Assembly: GCA_021803205.1 (NCBI GenBank) | Contig: JAJZMB010000148.1 | Location: 1 to 64,000 of the forward strand | Origin: Bacillota bacterium | GTDB taxonomy: Bacteria; Bacillota; Sulfobacillia; RBS10-35; JAJYVN01 | Reading direction: 5' to 3' | Length of the DNA stretch: 64,000 nucleotides | Program-made: the position numbers and the translations under genes | Shown: positions 1 to 9,146 of the stretch, piece by piece | How the letters are laid out: every line of letters starts with the position of its first letter | Numbering within the stretch: the stretch's first letter is position 1 | Notes under the pieces: model-generated | The model's database searches: none | Seen by the model: the letters and a program-made list of their open reading frames with translations, nothing else | What the model was told of the DNA's origin: nothing

Positions 1-225
1 CGGCTCCAGCACGGCTTTGGGGGACTGCCGCGCCGTCCTGGACCGTGCCCACAGAGGCTCGCCGGCAAGGGTGACATCGGGACACGTATCTCAACCGACT
101 TGGGGCCAATTGCCTTGAGCGCGTCCAAGATGGGCCGCGAGATCGCCCTGGACCTGCTGCGCTGGCGGGTCGACGAGCCGCTGCGCCTCGCCGTGGACGC
201 GCGGCGTTGGGATCTGTTGGTGTAG
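1..225 (+). CDS. C-terminal end of an unidentified protein (partial)
   Basis: The first reading frame is open from the window edge to a TAG at 223-225, so this is the last 74 codons of a gene that begins outside. The visible tail ends with a Leu/Arg-rich stretch (ALDLLRWRVDEPLRLAVDA). I do not recognise a family. The upstream half of the fragment is rich in Pro, Arg and Gly and could be non-coding, so only the last 35 residues look like real protein. It is convergent with the aminotransferase at 257-1492. Confidence 0.35.
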   Translation, partial: RLQHGFGGLPRRPGPCPQRLAGKGDIGTRISTDLGPIALSASKMGREIALDLLRWRVDEPLRLAVDARRWDLLV

Positions 226-256
226 GCGCGCGGCTGTACGGCCGCTGCCGGTCACG

Positions 257-1492
257 TCAGGCGTTTTCCCCGGCCAGTGTCTGCACCGCGGTCACCAGCC
301 GGTCCACCTCTGCCTCCTCCAGGAAGAACCCAAGGGACGACCGTACTGCATTCCAGCCCGGGATCGAGCGCACCGCAAACCCCTTGTCCCCGAGGCGCGC
401 GGCGACCTGCTCGCCGGTGTGCCCCACGATGCGGAAACTGACCAGCCCCGCATGCTGCGGCGGCGTGAGTAGTTCCACGCCCCGCACTCCCAGCAGGGCA
501 GTCCGCGCCCGTTCCGCCAGGTCATACGTGCGTGCCCAGATGGCCTCCCAGCCGATCCCCCGCAGCCAGCGCAGCGAGGCGGTCCAACCGGCCAGCGCCG
601 GCCCGAACGTCGTTCCCACCTCCAGCCGCCGCGCCCCAGGTGCAGGGAGGTAGTATCCTTCCGTATCCATCCGCGTTGCCCCGTAATACCCGACCGCGCC
701 CGGCTGCAGCCGTTCCTCCCAACCGGGTGCGACCCAGAGTGCGCCTGTTCCCTCCGGTCCGCACAACCACTTCTGCCCCGAGACCGTGTAGAAATCCGCG
801 CCCAGGTCGGCGGGCCGCACCGCCAATGCGCCGGCGCCCTGGGCCCCGTCCACCACCATGGCGGCCCCTGTCGCGTGCACCGCCTCGGCGATGGCTCGCA
901 GCGGCAACTCCGCCCCGGTGGCATACGATATGTGCGACAGGAAGACGGCGCGCGCGCGCCCGTCTCGCAATTGAGCCGCGACAAGCGCCGCGGCCAGCTC
1001 CGGATCCACCGCCGCCGGCTCCCCCTCGGATGCGCCCGGCGTCGGCTGCTCCCCCCGGCCGCCACAGGCCGCTGCCAGGCGGACCACGCGCACCTCCACT
1101 CCGCGGAGGCGCAGCGCTCCCGCGACCAGTTGCACCGCCGCGTGTTCGAGGTCGGTGATCACCACGACATCCCCCGGCTGCCAGCGCAACCCCAACGCCG
1201 CTGCGTTCAGGCCGTCCGTGCTGTGGTGCATCAGCGCCAGGCGGTCCGGCTCCGTCGCTAACAGGCGGGCCAATTCGGCGCGCGTCGCGCTGGCCGTCGC
1301 GTGCGCTTCCTCGAAGGCAGTGTGGCCGATGCGTCCGCGGGCGACCTGCCCGGCGAACGCGTCCTGCAGGGCGTCGGCAGCCGGCTCCGGCAGCGGTCCC
1401 GCAGTGCCCGTATTCATGTATGCAGCATGGACGAGGGCTGGCAGTGCCTCCCGGATCGCGCGCAGGCGCTGCGGGGCGATGGTGGTCGACAT
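257..1492 (-). CDS. Class V aminotransferase (cysteine desulfurase-like, PLP)
   Basis: A 411-residue PLP-dependent fold-type I enzyme of the class V aminotransferase/NifS-like group. Seen: an N-terminal substrate-loop region (YMNTGTAGPLP), HHSTDGLN near residue 90, the cofactor-ring-binding Asp in VVDGAQG (D215), and the Schiff-base lysine in SGQKWLCGPEGTG (K241). It probably acts on cysteine, selenocysteine or a related amino acid, but substrate cannot be read from sequence. There is no neighbouring iscU, sufB or selD, so it looks free-standing. Start ATG at 1492 follows a poly-G Shine-Dalgarno-like run. It is divergent from the hsp20 promoter region. Confidence 0.85.
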   Translation of the reverse strand: MSTTIAPQRLRAIREALPALVHAAYMNTGTAGPLPEPAADALQDAFAGQVARGRIGHTAFEEAHATASATRAELARLLATEPDRLALMHHSTDGLNAAALGLRWQPGDVVVITDLEHAAVQLVAGALRLRGVEVRVVRLAAACGGRGEQPTPGASEGEPAAVDPELAAALVAAQLRDGRARAVFLSHISYATGAELPLRAIAEAVHATGAAMVVDGAQGAGALAVRPADLGADFYTVSGQKWLCGPEGTGALWVAPGWEERLQPGAVGYYGATRMDTEGYYLPAPGARRLEVGTTFGPALAGWTASLRWLRGIGWEAIWARTYDLAERARTALLGVRGVELLTPPQHAGLVSFRIVGHTGEQVAARLGDKGFAVRSIPGWNAVRSSLGFFLEEAEVDRLVTAVQTLAGENA

Positions 1493-1787
1493 CGGGCCGT
1501 CCCCCCCTGTGGGGTGGCATTCAGGGCGGATAATAAGTTATCGATTCCACGCGCTGTGTCCTGGTGCCTCTACCCGAGAGACCTTTACCGCTACGCGGGC
1601 GGGTGCTGGCACGCTCTACTCGGCATCCGGCGCCCGACGAGTGTGGGCAGGGCGTCGCGCGCCCGGCCAGGGTCCGCCTGGCGGGGCCCTGATTCCCCGT
1701 CCGCCGCTCCGCGCGTTGTCGAGGGCGGCATTCCGTCTGCCACGGTACAAGACGGCGGCGCAGGGAACCGCTGTGGTCGGCTTGGCC

Positions 1788-1820
1788 TGACTAATACTGA
1801 CCTACTGACCAATATTGACT
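1788..1820. promoter_or_regulatory. CtsR-like repeat operator
   Basis: Four direct copies of TGAC(C/T) begin at 1788, 1798, 1806 and 1816 (steps of 10, 8 and 10). On the minus strand each reads RGTCA; pairs spaced by ten resemble the RGTCAAA-N3-RGTCAAA heptad box of the heat-shock repressor CtsR. The last copy overlaps the -35 hexamer at 1815-1820, as expected for a repressor site. The match to CtsR is partial: the AAA half of each heptad is not conserved. Confidence 0.5.
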
Positions 1821-1843
1821 TTTGGGCTGGAACTGCCTATGAT
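1815..1843 (+). promoter_or_regulatory. Sigma-A promoter upstream of hsp20
   Basis: TTGACT (1815-1820) and TATGAT (1838-1843) are separated by exactly 17 bp, close to the vegetative consensus. Transcription would start near 1850, giving a leader of about 260 nt before hsp20 that contains a 33-codon small ORF. Confidence 0.7.
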
Positions 1844-1934
1844 GCCCTCGGTAGGCAACGACCGGCAGGGCGGACGGTGATACGGGCGCAGAACCCGGTG
1901 CCGCTGCCCCCAGGTTAAGGAGGGGTGGGCAACA

Positions 1935-2036
1935 ATGCCACGACGGATGGCCTGTGCAGCGGTGGATCTGCGCCGTGTGGTCGCCTCGGTTCGCGCGTGC
2001 CGCATGGCGCTCCGGCCCCCACGAGGGCGCGTGTAG
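1935..2036 (+). CDS. Small leader ORF, 33 aa, unknown
   Basis: ATG at 1935 is preceded by a strong AAGGAGGGG (1917-1925) at good spacing. The frame encodes a 33-residue, Arg-rich peptide (begins MPRRMACAAVDLRR) and ends at TAG 2034-2036, 75 bp before hsp20. It lies inside the predicted hsp20 transcript. No family is recognisable; the ribosome binding site is the main argument that it is translated. Confidence 0.4.
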   Translation: MPRRMACAAVDLRRVVASVRACRMALRPPRGRV

Positions 2037-2111
2037 CCGCTGCCGCGCCGATTCACTTGTTTGAAAAACTTAGTTTCATGCAGCGAACAGTAATGTGGAG
2101 GTGTTTTTGCC

Positions 2112-2594
2112 GTGTCTCTTGTTCGTTGGGATCCTCTGCGTGAGATGAGCGAGTTGCAGCGGTCGATCAATCAGCTGTTCGACTTCCGTCCGGGCGGGGA
2201 GACCCGTGCCGCCGGGTTTCCGGTGGACGTCTATGAGACCGCGACGGAAGTCGTGGTGCGAGCCGATCTGCCAGGCGTCCGATCGGAAGACATCCATATT
2301 CAGCATCACGACGGCCAGATATACATCCGCGCGACGCGGAGGGCCGAGGTTCCCGAGGGTGCCTCCTGGCTTGTCCACCAGACGCCCGACGGCGAGTTCC
2401 TGCGGGCCTTCAACGTGGGTGTGCCGATTGACCTTGACGGCGTGCACGCCGACTATGACGCTGGCGTGCTCGATGTGCGCCTGCCAAAGTCCAAGCATGC
2501 GCGGCCCAGAGAGATCCCGGTTCGGACCGGGGCCGGGCGCATGGAGCGGCCGGGGCCGGTCGCTCCGGAGGGGGAGCCGGAAGCGACTCCCTGA
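2112..2594 (+). CDS. Small heat-shock protein, Hsp20/alpha-crystallin family
   Basis: A 160-residue ATP-independent holdase chaperone. It opens with the Hsp20-typical LVRWDPLREM; the alpha-crystallin domain spans about residues 35-135 (VRADLPGVRSEDI near its start, FNVGVPIDLDGVHADYDAGV near its end). A C-terminal I-x-V motif (REIPVR) is the usual docking motif for oligomerisation. Start is GTG at 2112 with GGAGGTG about ten bases upstream. It precedes clpB, the disaggregase that works on Hsp20-bound aggregates, and sits behind a sigma-A promoter with CtsR-like repeats. Confidence 0.92.
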   Translation: MSLVRWDPLREMSELQRSINQLFDFRPGGETRAAGFPVDVYETATEVVVRADLPGVRSEDIHIQHHDGQIYIRATRRAEVPEGASWLVHQTPDGEFLRAFNVGVPIDLDGVHADYDAGVLDVRLPKSKHARPREIPVRTGAGRMERPGPVAPEGEPEATP

Positions 2595-2687
2595 TGCGGC
2601 GATGCTGGGGTCCCGGCGGCGGTCCTTTCCCGTCGGGAGTGCCCGGGCGGTGAGGACCGCGGTCAGACGGACATGCTGAAGGTGGGC

Positions 2688-2754
2688 GGGATTCGGAGGC
2701 GGAGACCGGCGCCGAGGAGGCCGCCGTAGGCGCGGGCCTCCGCCTCCGAATCCC
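2688..2754 (+). repeat. 17-bp perfect inverted repeat between hsp20 and clpB
   Basis: Arms at 2688-2704 and 2738-2754 pair perfectly over 17 bp with a 33-nt loop. There is no following T-run. It could be a factor-dependent or leaky terminator, or an mRNA-processing hairpin that sets hsp20 above clpB; which one cannot be decided here. Confidence 0.6.
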
Positions 2755-2959
2755 AGGACCCGGGGAGCCACGGAGGCACCGGCCTTGTCCCAGAGTCCGC
2801 CATGCCGGGTTGGGAGCATACGGCATGAAACCGGGGCGGTGTCCGGATCCTGGGGCGTTGCAGTGCGACGGACAGTAGGCGCTGGCGCGACGGGACGCCA
2901 TTATTGTCGGATCGTTCTTGCGGACTGCGGAGACGGGATCAGGCGGGGAGGGCGCGGCC

Positions 2960-5650
2960 ATGAACCTGCAAAGGTACACGGAGAATGCGCAGCAGGCGCT
3001 CTTGTCGGCGCAGCGGTTGGCAGAGGAGCGGGGTAACCCGGAACTGTTGCCGGAACACCTGCTCGCCGCCCTGCTGCAGGACGACGAGGGGGTGCCGGTA
3101 GTCGTCTTGCGGCAGATGGAGGTCACGCCCGCCCTGCTCCGCGGGCGTGTGGCGAAGGCGCTCGACGGTCTACCGCGGCAGTCGGGTGGGGCGGCGCGCA
3201 CGGGGCTTGCCCCGCGCACCATTCGCGTCCTGGAGGCGGCCGAAGCCGAAACAAAGAGGATGCACGACGAGTTCGTCTCAACGGAGCATCTTCTCCTGGC
3301 ACTGTCCGGCGGACAGGATGCGGGGGAGGCCGCGCAGCTACTGGAATCCGCTGGCGCTGGGCGCGACCGGATGCTGGCCGCCCTGGAAAAGGTCCGCGGC
3401 GGGCAGCGGGTCACGAGCGCCACCCCGGAGGCGACCTACCAGGCCCTGGAGAAGTATGGGCGAGACCTCACAGATTTGGCGCGGCGCGGCCGCCTCGACC
3501 CGGTGATCGGGCGGGATGAAGAGATCCGCCGTTGCATCGAAGTTCTTTCGCGCCGCACGAAGAACAATCCCGTGCTGATCGGCGAGCCCGGTGTCGGAAA
3601 GACGGCGATCGTCGAGGGCCTGGCACAACGCATCGTTCGCGGTGACGTACCCGAGGGTTTGAAGGACAAACGTATCGTCGCCCTCGACATGGGCTCGCTT
3701 GTGGCTGGCGCCAAGTTTCGTGGGGAATTCGAGGAGCGCCTCAAGGCGGTCCTGAAGGAAATCGAACGTGCCGAGGGCCGGGTTGTGCTCTTCATCGATG
3801 AACTGCATACCGTCGTCGGTGCCGGCGCCGCCGAAGGTGCCATGGACGCCTCCAACATGCTGAAACCGATGCTGGCGCGTGGAGAACTGCACATGTTGGG
3901 TGCGACTACTCTCGACGAATACCGCAAACACATCGAGAAGGACGCCGCCTTAGAGCGACGTTTCCAGCCGGTGCTGGTCGGAGAGCCGAACGTGGAGGAC
4001 ACCATCAGCATCCTGCGCGGCCTGCGGGAGCGTTACGAACTGCATCATGCCGTACGCATCAAGGACTCCGCGCTCGTCGCGGCCGCCACGCTCAGTCAGC
4101 GCTATATCTCCGACCGCTTCCTGCCGGACAAGGCCATCGACCTCGTCGACGAGGCGGCGGCACGATTGCGCACTGAGATCGATTCGGTGCCGGCGGCTCT
4201 GGATGCCGTCGGGCGGCGAATCACCCAGATGGAGATCGAGCGGCAGGCACTGCAGAAGGAGAGCGACCCTGCTTCACATGAGCGCCTACGCCGCCTGGAG
4301 GACGAACTCGCTGCCGCACGTGCCGAGGCCGGCGACCTCTCCGCGCAGTGGGAGCGTGAGAAGCAGGCCCTGGCCCGGACCGCGGAACTGAAGGTCCAGA
4401 TCGAGCAGTTGCGCCAAGAGGCTGAACAGGCCGAACGCGCACTCGATTACGGCAAGGCCGCCGAACTGCGCCACGGACGGTTGCCGGAACTGGAGCGGCG
4501 ACTGCACGAGGCTGAGGCGGCCGCGGGAGCGCGGGAGGCGACGAGTGCCGCTCCTGGCGGCGCGTCCCGCCGCCCGCGTCTGCTCAAGGACTCTATCGAC
4601 GAAGAGGATATCGCCGCGGTGGTCGCCCGTTGGACCGGCATCCCTGTCAGCCGGCTTCTGGAGGGCGAAGTCCAAAAGCTCCTCCGAATGGAGGAGCAGT
4701 TGCAGCGGCGCGTCGTCGGTCAGGACGAGGCCGTTACTGCTGTGTCGGAGGCGGTACGGCGCGCGCGGGCCGGTCTGCAGGACCCGTCTCGGCCTCTCGG
4801 CAGCTTCATCTTCCTCGGGCCCACCGGCGTTGGCAAGACCGAACTCGCGCGGGCGCTGGCTGAGTTCCTCTTCGACGATGAGCGGGCCATGGTGCGCCTG
4901 GACATGTCCGAGTACATGGAGAAGCACGCGGTGGCACGGCTGATCGGTGCCCCGCCCGGTTACGTGGGCTACGAGGAGGGAGGTCAACTCACCGAGGCCG
5001 TGCGGCGCCGGCCATACTCGGTCGTGCTCTTCGACGAGATCGAGAAGGCCCATCCCGATGCCTTCAATGTGCTGTTGCAAGTGCTGGACGACGGGCGCCT
5101 GACCGACGGCAGGGGGCGCACCGTGGACTTTCGGAACACTGTGCTGATCATGACCAGCAACCTCGGCAGCCAGTGGATCGCGGAGTGGCGGGGCACCGCC
5201 GGTGCATCCGGCGGAGGCGAAGCGGAGATGCGGACCCGGGTCATGGAGGCGGTGCGCGCGCACTTCCGCCCGGAGTTCCTCAATCGCGTCGACGAAATCC
5301 TCATCTTCCATGCGCTCGGTGCCGAGCAACTGCGGCGCATCGTCGGCATCCAGGTGCAGCGCGCGCAGCACCTGCTCCGCGACCGCGGGCTGGACTTGCA
5401 ACTGATGCCTTCCGGCGAGGAACTCCTGGCCCGCGCCGGTTATGACACCGCCTATGGGGCGCGGCCGCTCAAGCGGGCCCTGCAGCAACTGGTGCTCAAC
5501 CCACTGGCGATACGCGTCCTGGCGGGGGACTTCCGCGAAGGCGACCGCATCCTGGCGGATGCTGCGGACGGTGCCATTGTTTTCCGCAAGGACGCGGAAG
5601 AGATCGCATCCCGGGACGGAACCACGCGGGCGCCTGTGACTCCGGGGTGA
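2960..5650 (+). CDS. clpB: ATP-dependent disaggregase ClpB
   Basis: 896 residues, normal ClpB length. Order: Clp-N double repeat ([14 protein letters not shown] onward), first AAA+ module with Walker A GEPGVGKT, a long charged middle-domain coiled coil (about residues 400-520, rich in Glu/Arg/Leu), second AAA+ module with Walker [10 protein letters not shown], and the D2-small domain. The hexameric cytosolic motor threads aggregated proteins through its pore and cooperates with DnaK and small Hsps. I chose ATG 2960 because it gives the canonical ClpB N-terminus and has GGGGAGGG just upstream; an upstream in-frame start lacks both. It follows hsp20 by 365 bp. Confidence 0.95.
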   Translation: MNLQRYTENAQQALLSAQRLAEERGNPELLPEHLLAALLQDDEGVPVVVLRQMEVTPALLRGRVAKALDGLPRQSGGAARTGLAPRTIRVLEAAEAETKRMHDEFVSTEHLLLALSGGQDAGEAAQLLESAGAGRDRMLAALEKVRGGQRVTSATPEATYQALEKYGRDLTDLARRGRLDPVIGRDEEIRRCIEVLSRRTKNNPVLIGEPGVGKTAIVEGLAQRIVRGDVPEGLKDKRIVALDMGSLVAGAKFRGEFEERLKAVLKEIERAEGRVVLFIDELHTVVGAGAAEGAMDASNMLKPMLARGELHMLGATTLDEYRKHIEKDAALERRFQPVLVGEPNVEDTISILRGLRERYELHHAVRIKDSALVAAATLSQRYISDRFLPDKAIDLVDEAAARLRTEIDSVPAALDAVGRRITQMEIERQALQKESDPASHERLRRLEDELAAARAEAGDLSAQWEREKQALARTAELKVQIEQLRQEAEQAERALDYGKAAELRHGRLPELERRLHEAEAAAGAREATSAAPGGASRRPRLLKDSIDEEDIAAVVARWTGIPVSRLLEGEVQKLLRMEEQLQRRVVGQDEAVTAVSEAVRRARAGLQDPSRPLGSFIFLGPTGVGKTELARALAEFLFDDERAMVRLDMSEYMEKHAVARLIGAPPGYVGYEEGGQLTEAVRRRPYSVVLFDEIEKAHPDAFNVLLQVLDDGRLTDGRGRTVDFRNTVLIMTSNLGSQWIAEWRGTAGASGGGEAEMRTRVMEAVRAHFRPEFLNRVDEILIFHALGAEQLRRIVGIQVQRAQHLLRDRGLDLQLMPSGEELLARAGYDTAYGARPLKRALQQLVLNPLAIRVLAGDFREGDRILADAADGAIVFRKDAEEIASRDGTTRAPVTPG

Positions 5651-5684
5651 TGGTGCCGCGGCGTGCGTGGCACCATCACCCCGG
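5642..5684 (+). terminator. Terminator of clpB
   Basis: A perfect 16-bp stem (5642-5657 with 5669-5684) has an 11-nt loop. The clpB stop codon TGA lies inside the left arm. There is no clear U-tract. Confidence 0.7.
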
Positions 5685-5987
5685 TCCCTCGGTATCCCAG
5701 GTTGGGCGGCCCGAGCCGTTCCAGGAGCAGGTGCGGGAGAGCAGGAAGTGCAGAGACGGCGGAAGCCTGGGTAAGTGCGCCCGGCGCGCACTCCACTGCC
5801 ACGCCGTTGACCGGATGGCCTCCTGCGGCCCAGGTCGAGGCGGCGAACGTCTCCCGTGACTTGGACGGAGGGATTGGCTGCCGGACCCGACCGATCAGGC
5901 TTCGTGGCCATGATGCGCCCACCGGCTCGCCCACCGGCTTCCAGTAGCCAAAGGTACTGGCGGATGGCCAACGTGTGCACGCAGAGC
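5685..5987. other. Intergenic stretch, no gene seen
   Basis: About 300 bp between the clpB terminator and the sleB terminator. No frame with a plausible start and ribosome site stands out. Confidence 0.5.
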
Positions 5988-6019
5988 GCCCCGGGCCTGT
6001 CTTCCGGCGGGCCCGGGGC
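5988..6019 (-). terminator. Terminator-like stem downstream of the first sleB gene
   Basis: A GCCCCGGGCC / GGCCCGGGGC perfect 10-bp stem (5988-5997 and 6010-6019). It lies about 115 bp past the minus-strand sleB stop. Confidence 0.55.
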
Positions 6020-6134
6020 TGGGTGCGCCTGACAATACCCCGCGCTTACCGCTTCTCCGTGAATCGTTGGATTCCGGACGGTACGCCCGGTGGGGGGGCA
6101 GGGCAGCGCGGCGCCCCTCCTGCCATCCCGGGCC

Positions 6135-6824
6135 TCACTTGGCGTAAACGGTGCCGTCGATGATGGTCGTTACTGTGCGGTTGTAGATCCAGGAACTGGT
6201 GACGCCCTGGCCGGGATCGTAGAAGTAGAGGGCTCCGCCGGTCGGATCCTGGCCCGCGGCCGCGGCCCGAGCGGCCCGCAACGAGGCGGCGGTCGGAGAT
6301 ACCAGATAGAAGTATCCGTTGGAGATCGGGGTGAACTGATACGGGGCGAAGAGCACCGCATGCACGGTGCTGCCGAAACCCCCGTTCCTCAGGCGATTGA
6401 CGACCACCGCCGCGATGCCCAGTTGGTCCTCATAGGACCGGTTGCCCTCCTCGGCGATGGCCATTCGGGCGATCAGATCCAGCGATCCCTGGCTGATGGC
6501 GCCCACCGGACCGGAGGCCACGGGGCCAGTAAGGAGACCGCTGCCGGACGCACCCCGGATGTACGCGGCACTCGTCGAGCTGGCACGGCCGGCAGGGATG
6601 ATCAGGTGCAGCCCCGGGTACAGGTTCCACCAGGGGTGCGTCGGGTTGGCGGCCTCCAGCGCGGCGATGCTCACGCCGAACCGGTGGGAGAGTGACCAGT
6701 AGGTGTCGTCCTGTTGGACCGTGTAGGATGCCGCGGCCCAAGCGGGGGCCGTGGCGGTCGCCAGGACGCCCGTTGCACAGGCGGCGGCGATGGCCAGGGA
6801 CCGGATTCGGATTCCGAGACGCAT
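6135..6824 (-). CDS. sleB: LysM + SleB-type cell-wall (spore cortex) hydrolase, copy 1
   Basis: 229 residues. An N-terminal Sec signal peptide (hydrophobic core to AWAAA near residue 31) is followed by one LysM peptidoglycan-binding domain (YTVQQDDTYWSLSHRFGVS) and a C-terminal Hydrolase_2/SleB domain with the conserved catalytic-Glu block MAIAEEGNRSYEDQ and the ALYFYDP segment. The family consists of lytic transglycosylases that open cortex or wall peptidoglycan. AAAGGAG precedes ATG 6824. The gene is led by a ydaO riboswitch, as is common for wall-remodelling hydrolases. It is a paralogue of the gene at 9989-10630. Confidence 0.9.
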   Translation of the reverse strand: MRLGIRIRSLAIAAACATGVLATATAPAWAAASYTVQQDDTYWSLSHRFGVSIAALEAANPTHPWWNLYPGLHLIIPAGRASSTSAAYIRGASGSGLLTGPVASGPVGAISQGSLDLIARMAIAEEGNRSYEDQLGIAAVVVNRLRNGGFGSTVHAVLFAPYQFTPISNGYFYLVSPTAASLRAARAAAAGQDPTGGALYFYDPGQGVTSSWIYNRTVTTIIDGTVYAK

Positions 6825-6844
6825 GGGGCACTCTCCTTTCGTGC

Positions 6845-6995
6845 GCCGCCGAGGTGAGTTGCCGGGTTCGGGCCGCCGTGCGGGACCGAGGACGGCGGAA
6901 AGGAGCCCCCTACCGGCCGGTGCCGGCCGGATTCACCCCAAATGGGTCCGTCCCCCGGTGCCGGCCTGGTCGGCCGACATTAGGCGCTGTTGCGC
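6845..6995 (-). ncRNA. ydaO-yuaA (c-di-AMP) riboswitch, copy 1
   Basis: Read on the minus strand, the leader shows the hallmark blocks of the ydaO class: GGGGGACGGACCCATTTGGG (about 6937-6956), GGGGTGAATCC (6929-6939), then CCCGAACCCGGCAACTCACC (about 6853-6872) before the sleB ribosome site. The class normally turns expression off when c-di-AMP is high. Context (LysM/SleB hydrolase) is typical. Boundaries are approximate. Confidence 0.8.
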
Positions 6996-6999
6996 GGCC

Positions 7000-7029
7000 A
7001 CCATAGCCGTGCCACAGCGGGCCTGTCCC
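7000..7029 (-). promoter_or_regulatory. Promoter of sleB copy 1
   Basis: On the minus strand GGGACA (7024-7029) and TATGGT (7000-7005) are spaced 18 bp. The same -10 and near-identical -35 at the same spacing precede copy 2, which supports it. Confidence 0.55.
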
Positions 7030-7119
7030 GGGGCCCGGACCCGGAGACCGGTCGCGGTGCACGCCGGCTGCCCGTCAAGTCCCCGGGCGCTCTCCGGAGA
7101 GCTAGCGGGCTGTACGCTT

Positions 7120-7440
7120 CCAGAAGGTGCCGGGACCAGAGGTGGCGGGCGCCGGTGCCCCAGAGCGGGCGTCAACGGGGACGCACAGGTGTCGTCTCTT
7201 GGGGCCCAAGGCTTGGTTGGGCACCCACTCCCTGGCGTACCCAGGGTTGATCACATGTACGCGTGTCTCGGCGGGTGGAAGCGGCAACGCAGACCTCCCA
7301 GCACTTTCCGGAAGGTTGGAGGAGTGGGAAGCCCCGCAAGGGGGCGGTGAGAGGTGGAATCCGGCTGTGGCCGCTGACGGGCCACGGAACGGGGATGCCC
7401 TGCCGCCGGATGGGACGGGGGTGCGTTCGCGTCCCACCCT
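7120..7440 (+). other. Hairpin-rich leader, no ORF, RNA class unassigned
   Basis: About 320 bp before the methyltransferase gene contain several local hairpins, for example a GCCCCGCAAGGGGGC stem-loop near 7335-7350, a GGCC-rich pair near 7370-7385 and a GTGCGTTCGCGTCCC segment near 7420-7435. I could not match it to a known riboswitch, SRP RNA, RNase P or tmRNA by eye. Confidence 0.3.
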
Positions 7441-7572
7441 CTCCGTATGTTACGAACCCGGAACGCTCCCGCAGCCGCTGCGGCGCATGCACCAGGCGCG
7501 TGGTATGTTGCCTTTGATACTGAGCCGGAGACGGGGACCCGAACCAGCAAGCGAAACAGAGGGGAGGCGGCG

Positions 7573-9051
7573 GTGGTGGCGGCGGTCTCCCGATTGCCCG
7601 GTTATGTGGCCGAAGCACATGAGTTGCGCGAGTTTCTGGAGGCCGGCCTGCACGCGGACCCCCCGCCGACTGGGCTCGCCGAGGAGTGTTTCTCACTGTC
7701 GGCACAGGAATTTCTGGAGGCGGTGGCGGTCGATCTTGCCGCCGATCACTGGACAGCCGCGGTCATCGGCCCGGCGGCGGGTATCGAGGCGATTCCTGCC
7801 GAACTCGGCCGCAACGCAGTGTACGAAGTCCTAGCCGCCACCGCTGCCTGTGTCGCCCACGAGCGCAACGGCGAAATCGTGATCGACGGGGACGAGGCCG
7901 AGGAGGCCGCCCGCCGCGTCTCCGACTTCGCCGCCGCCTCCGGTTTTGGAACCCTTGTGCGCGTTTTCTGCGCCATGGCGGCATTCGAGAACCTACAGGC
8001 TGTGGAGTTTCACAATCCCATGCCCGAGCAGATGTTGCTGACGGGTGTATCCCACCGCCCGTGGGCGGCCTATCCGCTGCATGATGATCTGCTGATGGCC
8101 GTCGCTGGGGGTATGGTGCGCATCGAGCTGGGCTCCGGCCGCGAACGCCAGGTATGGATCACCCCGCATGGACGGGCGGTGCTCGCCGAACTGCGCGCCC
8201 GTCTGGACGCGGCCGGTGTCCTCGCCTGGCGCCGCAGGCAACTCGCCGTCTACCACCGAAACTGGCTGGCCCTGGAACCTGGGGTGGATACGGACGCGGA
8301 ACGCCGGCAGGCCTGGGAGGAAATCCTCGATGCGGCGGGCATCGGGCCCGGTGGACGCGTGCTGGTGCTTGGCCTGGCGTCTGGAGCCGACGCGTTCCTG
8401 CATGAGTTGGCTCTTCGCGTAGGTACGGGTGGCGAGGTGCTGGTCGTCGACCCGGCGGTTGCCGTCCTGCGCCGACTGTCGCCACTTGTGTCGCCCTCTG
8501 CCGCGATTCGGCTGATACCTGGGCGTTTTGAGGCGCTCCCGTTGTCCGACGGGTCCGCGGACGCATGCCTCGCGCCTCCGTTCCTGCACATCGCCGAGCA
8601 TGACGGCGCCTTGGCCGAACTGCGCCGTGTGGTCAGAAGCGGCGGACGGGTTGTGCTCGGAGTGCCTCACGCCATGGACGCGGGGCATGCGCTGTTGCGT
8701 GAGTGGTTGGAGCCGCTCCTGGACCTCGCGGCCCGCCTGGAGGTCTCCACTCCCGAGGCGGGACACGGTGCGCGTCAGGCTGGGGAGGCGCTGTGCCGGC
8801 AGGGATTCCGCGATTTCCAGGTGCGGCCGCACGGGCTGCCCTGGTCCGGCGGGAGTGTGCGCGGCGCGTTGCTTCAGATTCTGCATGGCTCTGAGTTGGG
8901 GCGGCGCGTCCTGGAGCGGACGCCGTGGCGGCAGCGCCATGATCTGTTGCACCACCTGCTGTTGCGTGGGGAACAGGTCCTGTCCAGGGCGGAGAGCGGC
9001 GGGTCGGCGGTGCTGGCTGCGGGGGAACTGGTGCTGGCGACTGTGCCGTGA
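7573..9051 (+). CDS. SAM-dependent methyltransferase with N-terminal winged-helix-like region
   Basis: About 492 residues. The N-terminal half (to about residue 230) is helical and ends in a winged-helix-like segment (RQVWITPHGRAVLAELRARL), resembling the dimer/regulatory part of class I O-methyltransferases. The C-terminal half has a Rossmann motif I (VLVLGLASGADAFLHEL) and a motif-IV-like DACLAPPFLHIAEHDGAL followed by LRRVVRSGGRVVLGVP. Substrate unknown. I start at GTG 7573 (or the adjacent GTG 7576) because GGGGAGG at 7561-7567 is correctly placed; a further-upstream ATG would add 42 atypical residues. The atypical regulator at 9147 follows in the same direction. Confidence 0.75.
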   Translation: MVAAVSRLPGYVAEAHELREFLEAGLHADPPPTGLAEECFSLSAQEFLEAVAVDLAADHWTAAVIGPAAGIEAIPAELGRNAVYEVLAATAACVAHERNGEIVIDGDEAEEAARRVSDFAAASGFGTLVRVFCAMAAFENLQAVEFHNPMPEQMLLTGVSHRPWAAYPLHDDLLMAVAGGMVRIELGSGRERQVWITPHGRAVLAELRARLDAAGVLAWRRRQLAVYHRNWLALEPGVDTDAERRQAWEEILDAAGIGPGGRVLVLGLASGADAFLHELALRVGTGGEVLVVDPAVAVLRRLSPLVSPSAAIRLIPGRFEALPLSDGSADACLAPPFLHIAEHDGALAELRRVVRSGGRVVLGVPHAMDAGHALLREWLEPLLDLAARLEVSTPEAGHGARQAGEALCRQGFRDFQVRPHGLPWSGGSVRGALLQILHGSELGRRVLERTPWRQRHDLLHHLLLRGEQVLSRAESGGSAVLAAGELVLATVP

Positions 9052-9146
9052 ACATCCGCCCGCATAGGACTTCGGGCGGTATTCTGGAAGAGGCTGCGCG
9101 GAGGCGGGTAATCGTTTCGGGAGTGTAATCCCGCGCGGCGAAGAGA

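Noticed and set aside
4286-5980. Long 564-codon minus-strand frame opposite clpB
   Set aside because: A shadow of the high-GC clpB codons; no ribosome site or family, while clpB on the plus strand is certain.
7120-7440. SRP RNA, tmRNA, RNase P or cobalamin riboswitch before the methyltransferase
   Set aside because: The signature blocks of these RNAs are not present; left as unassigned.
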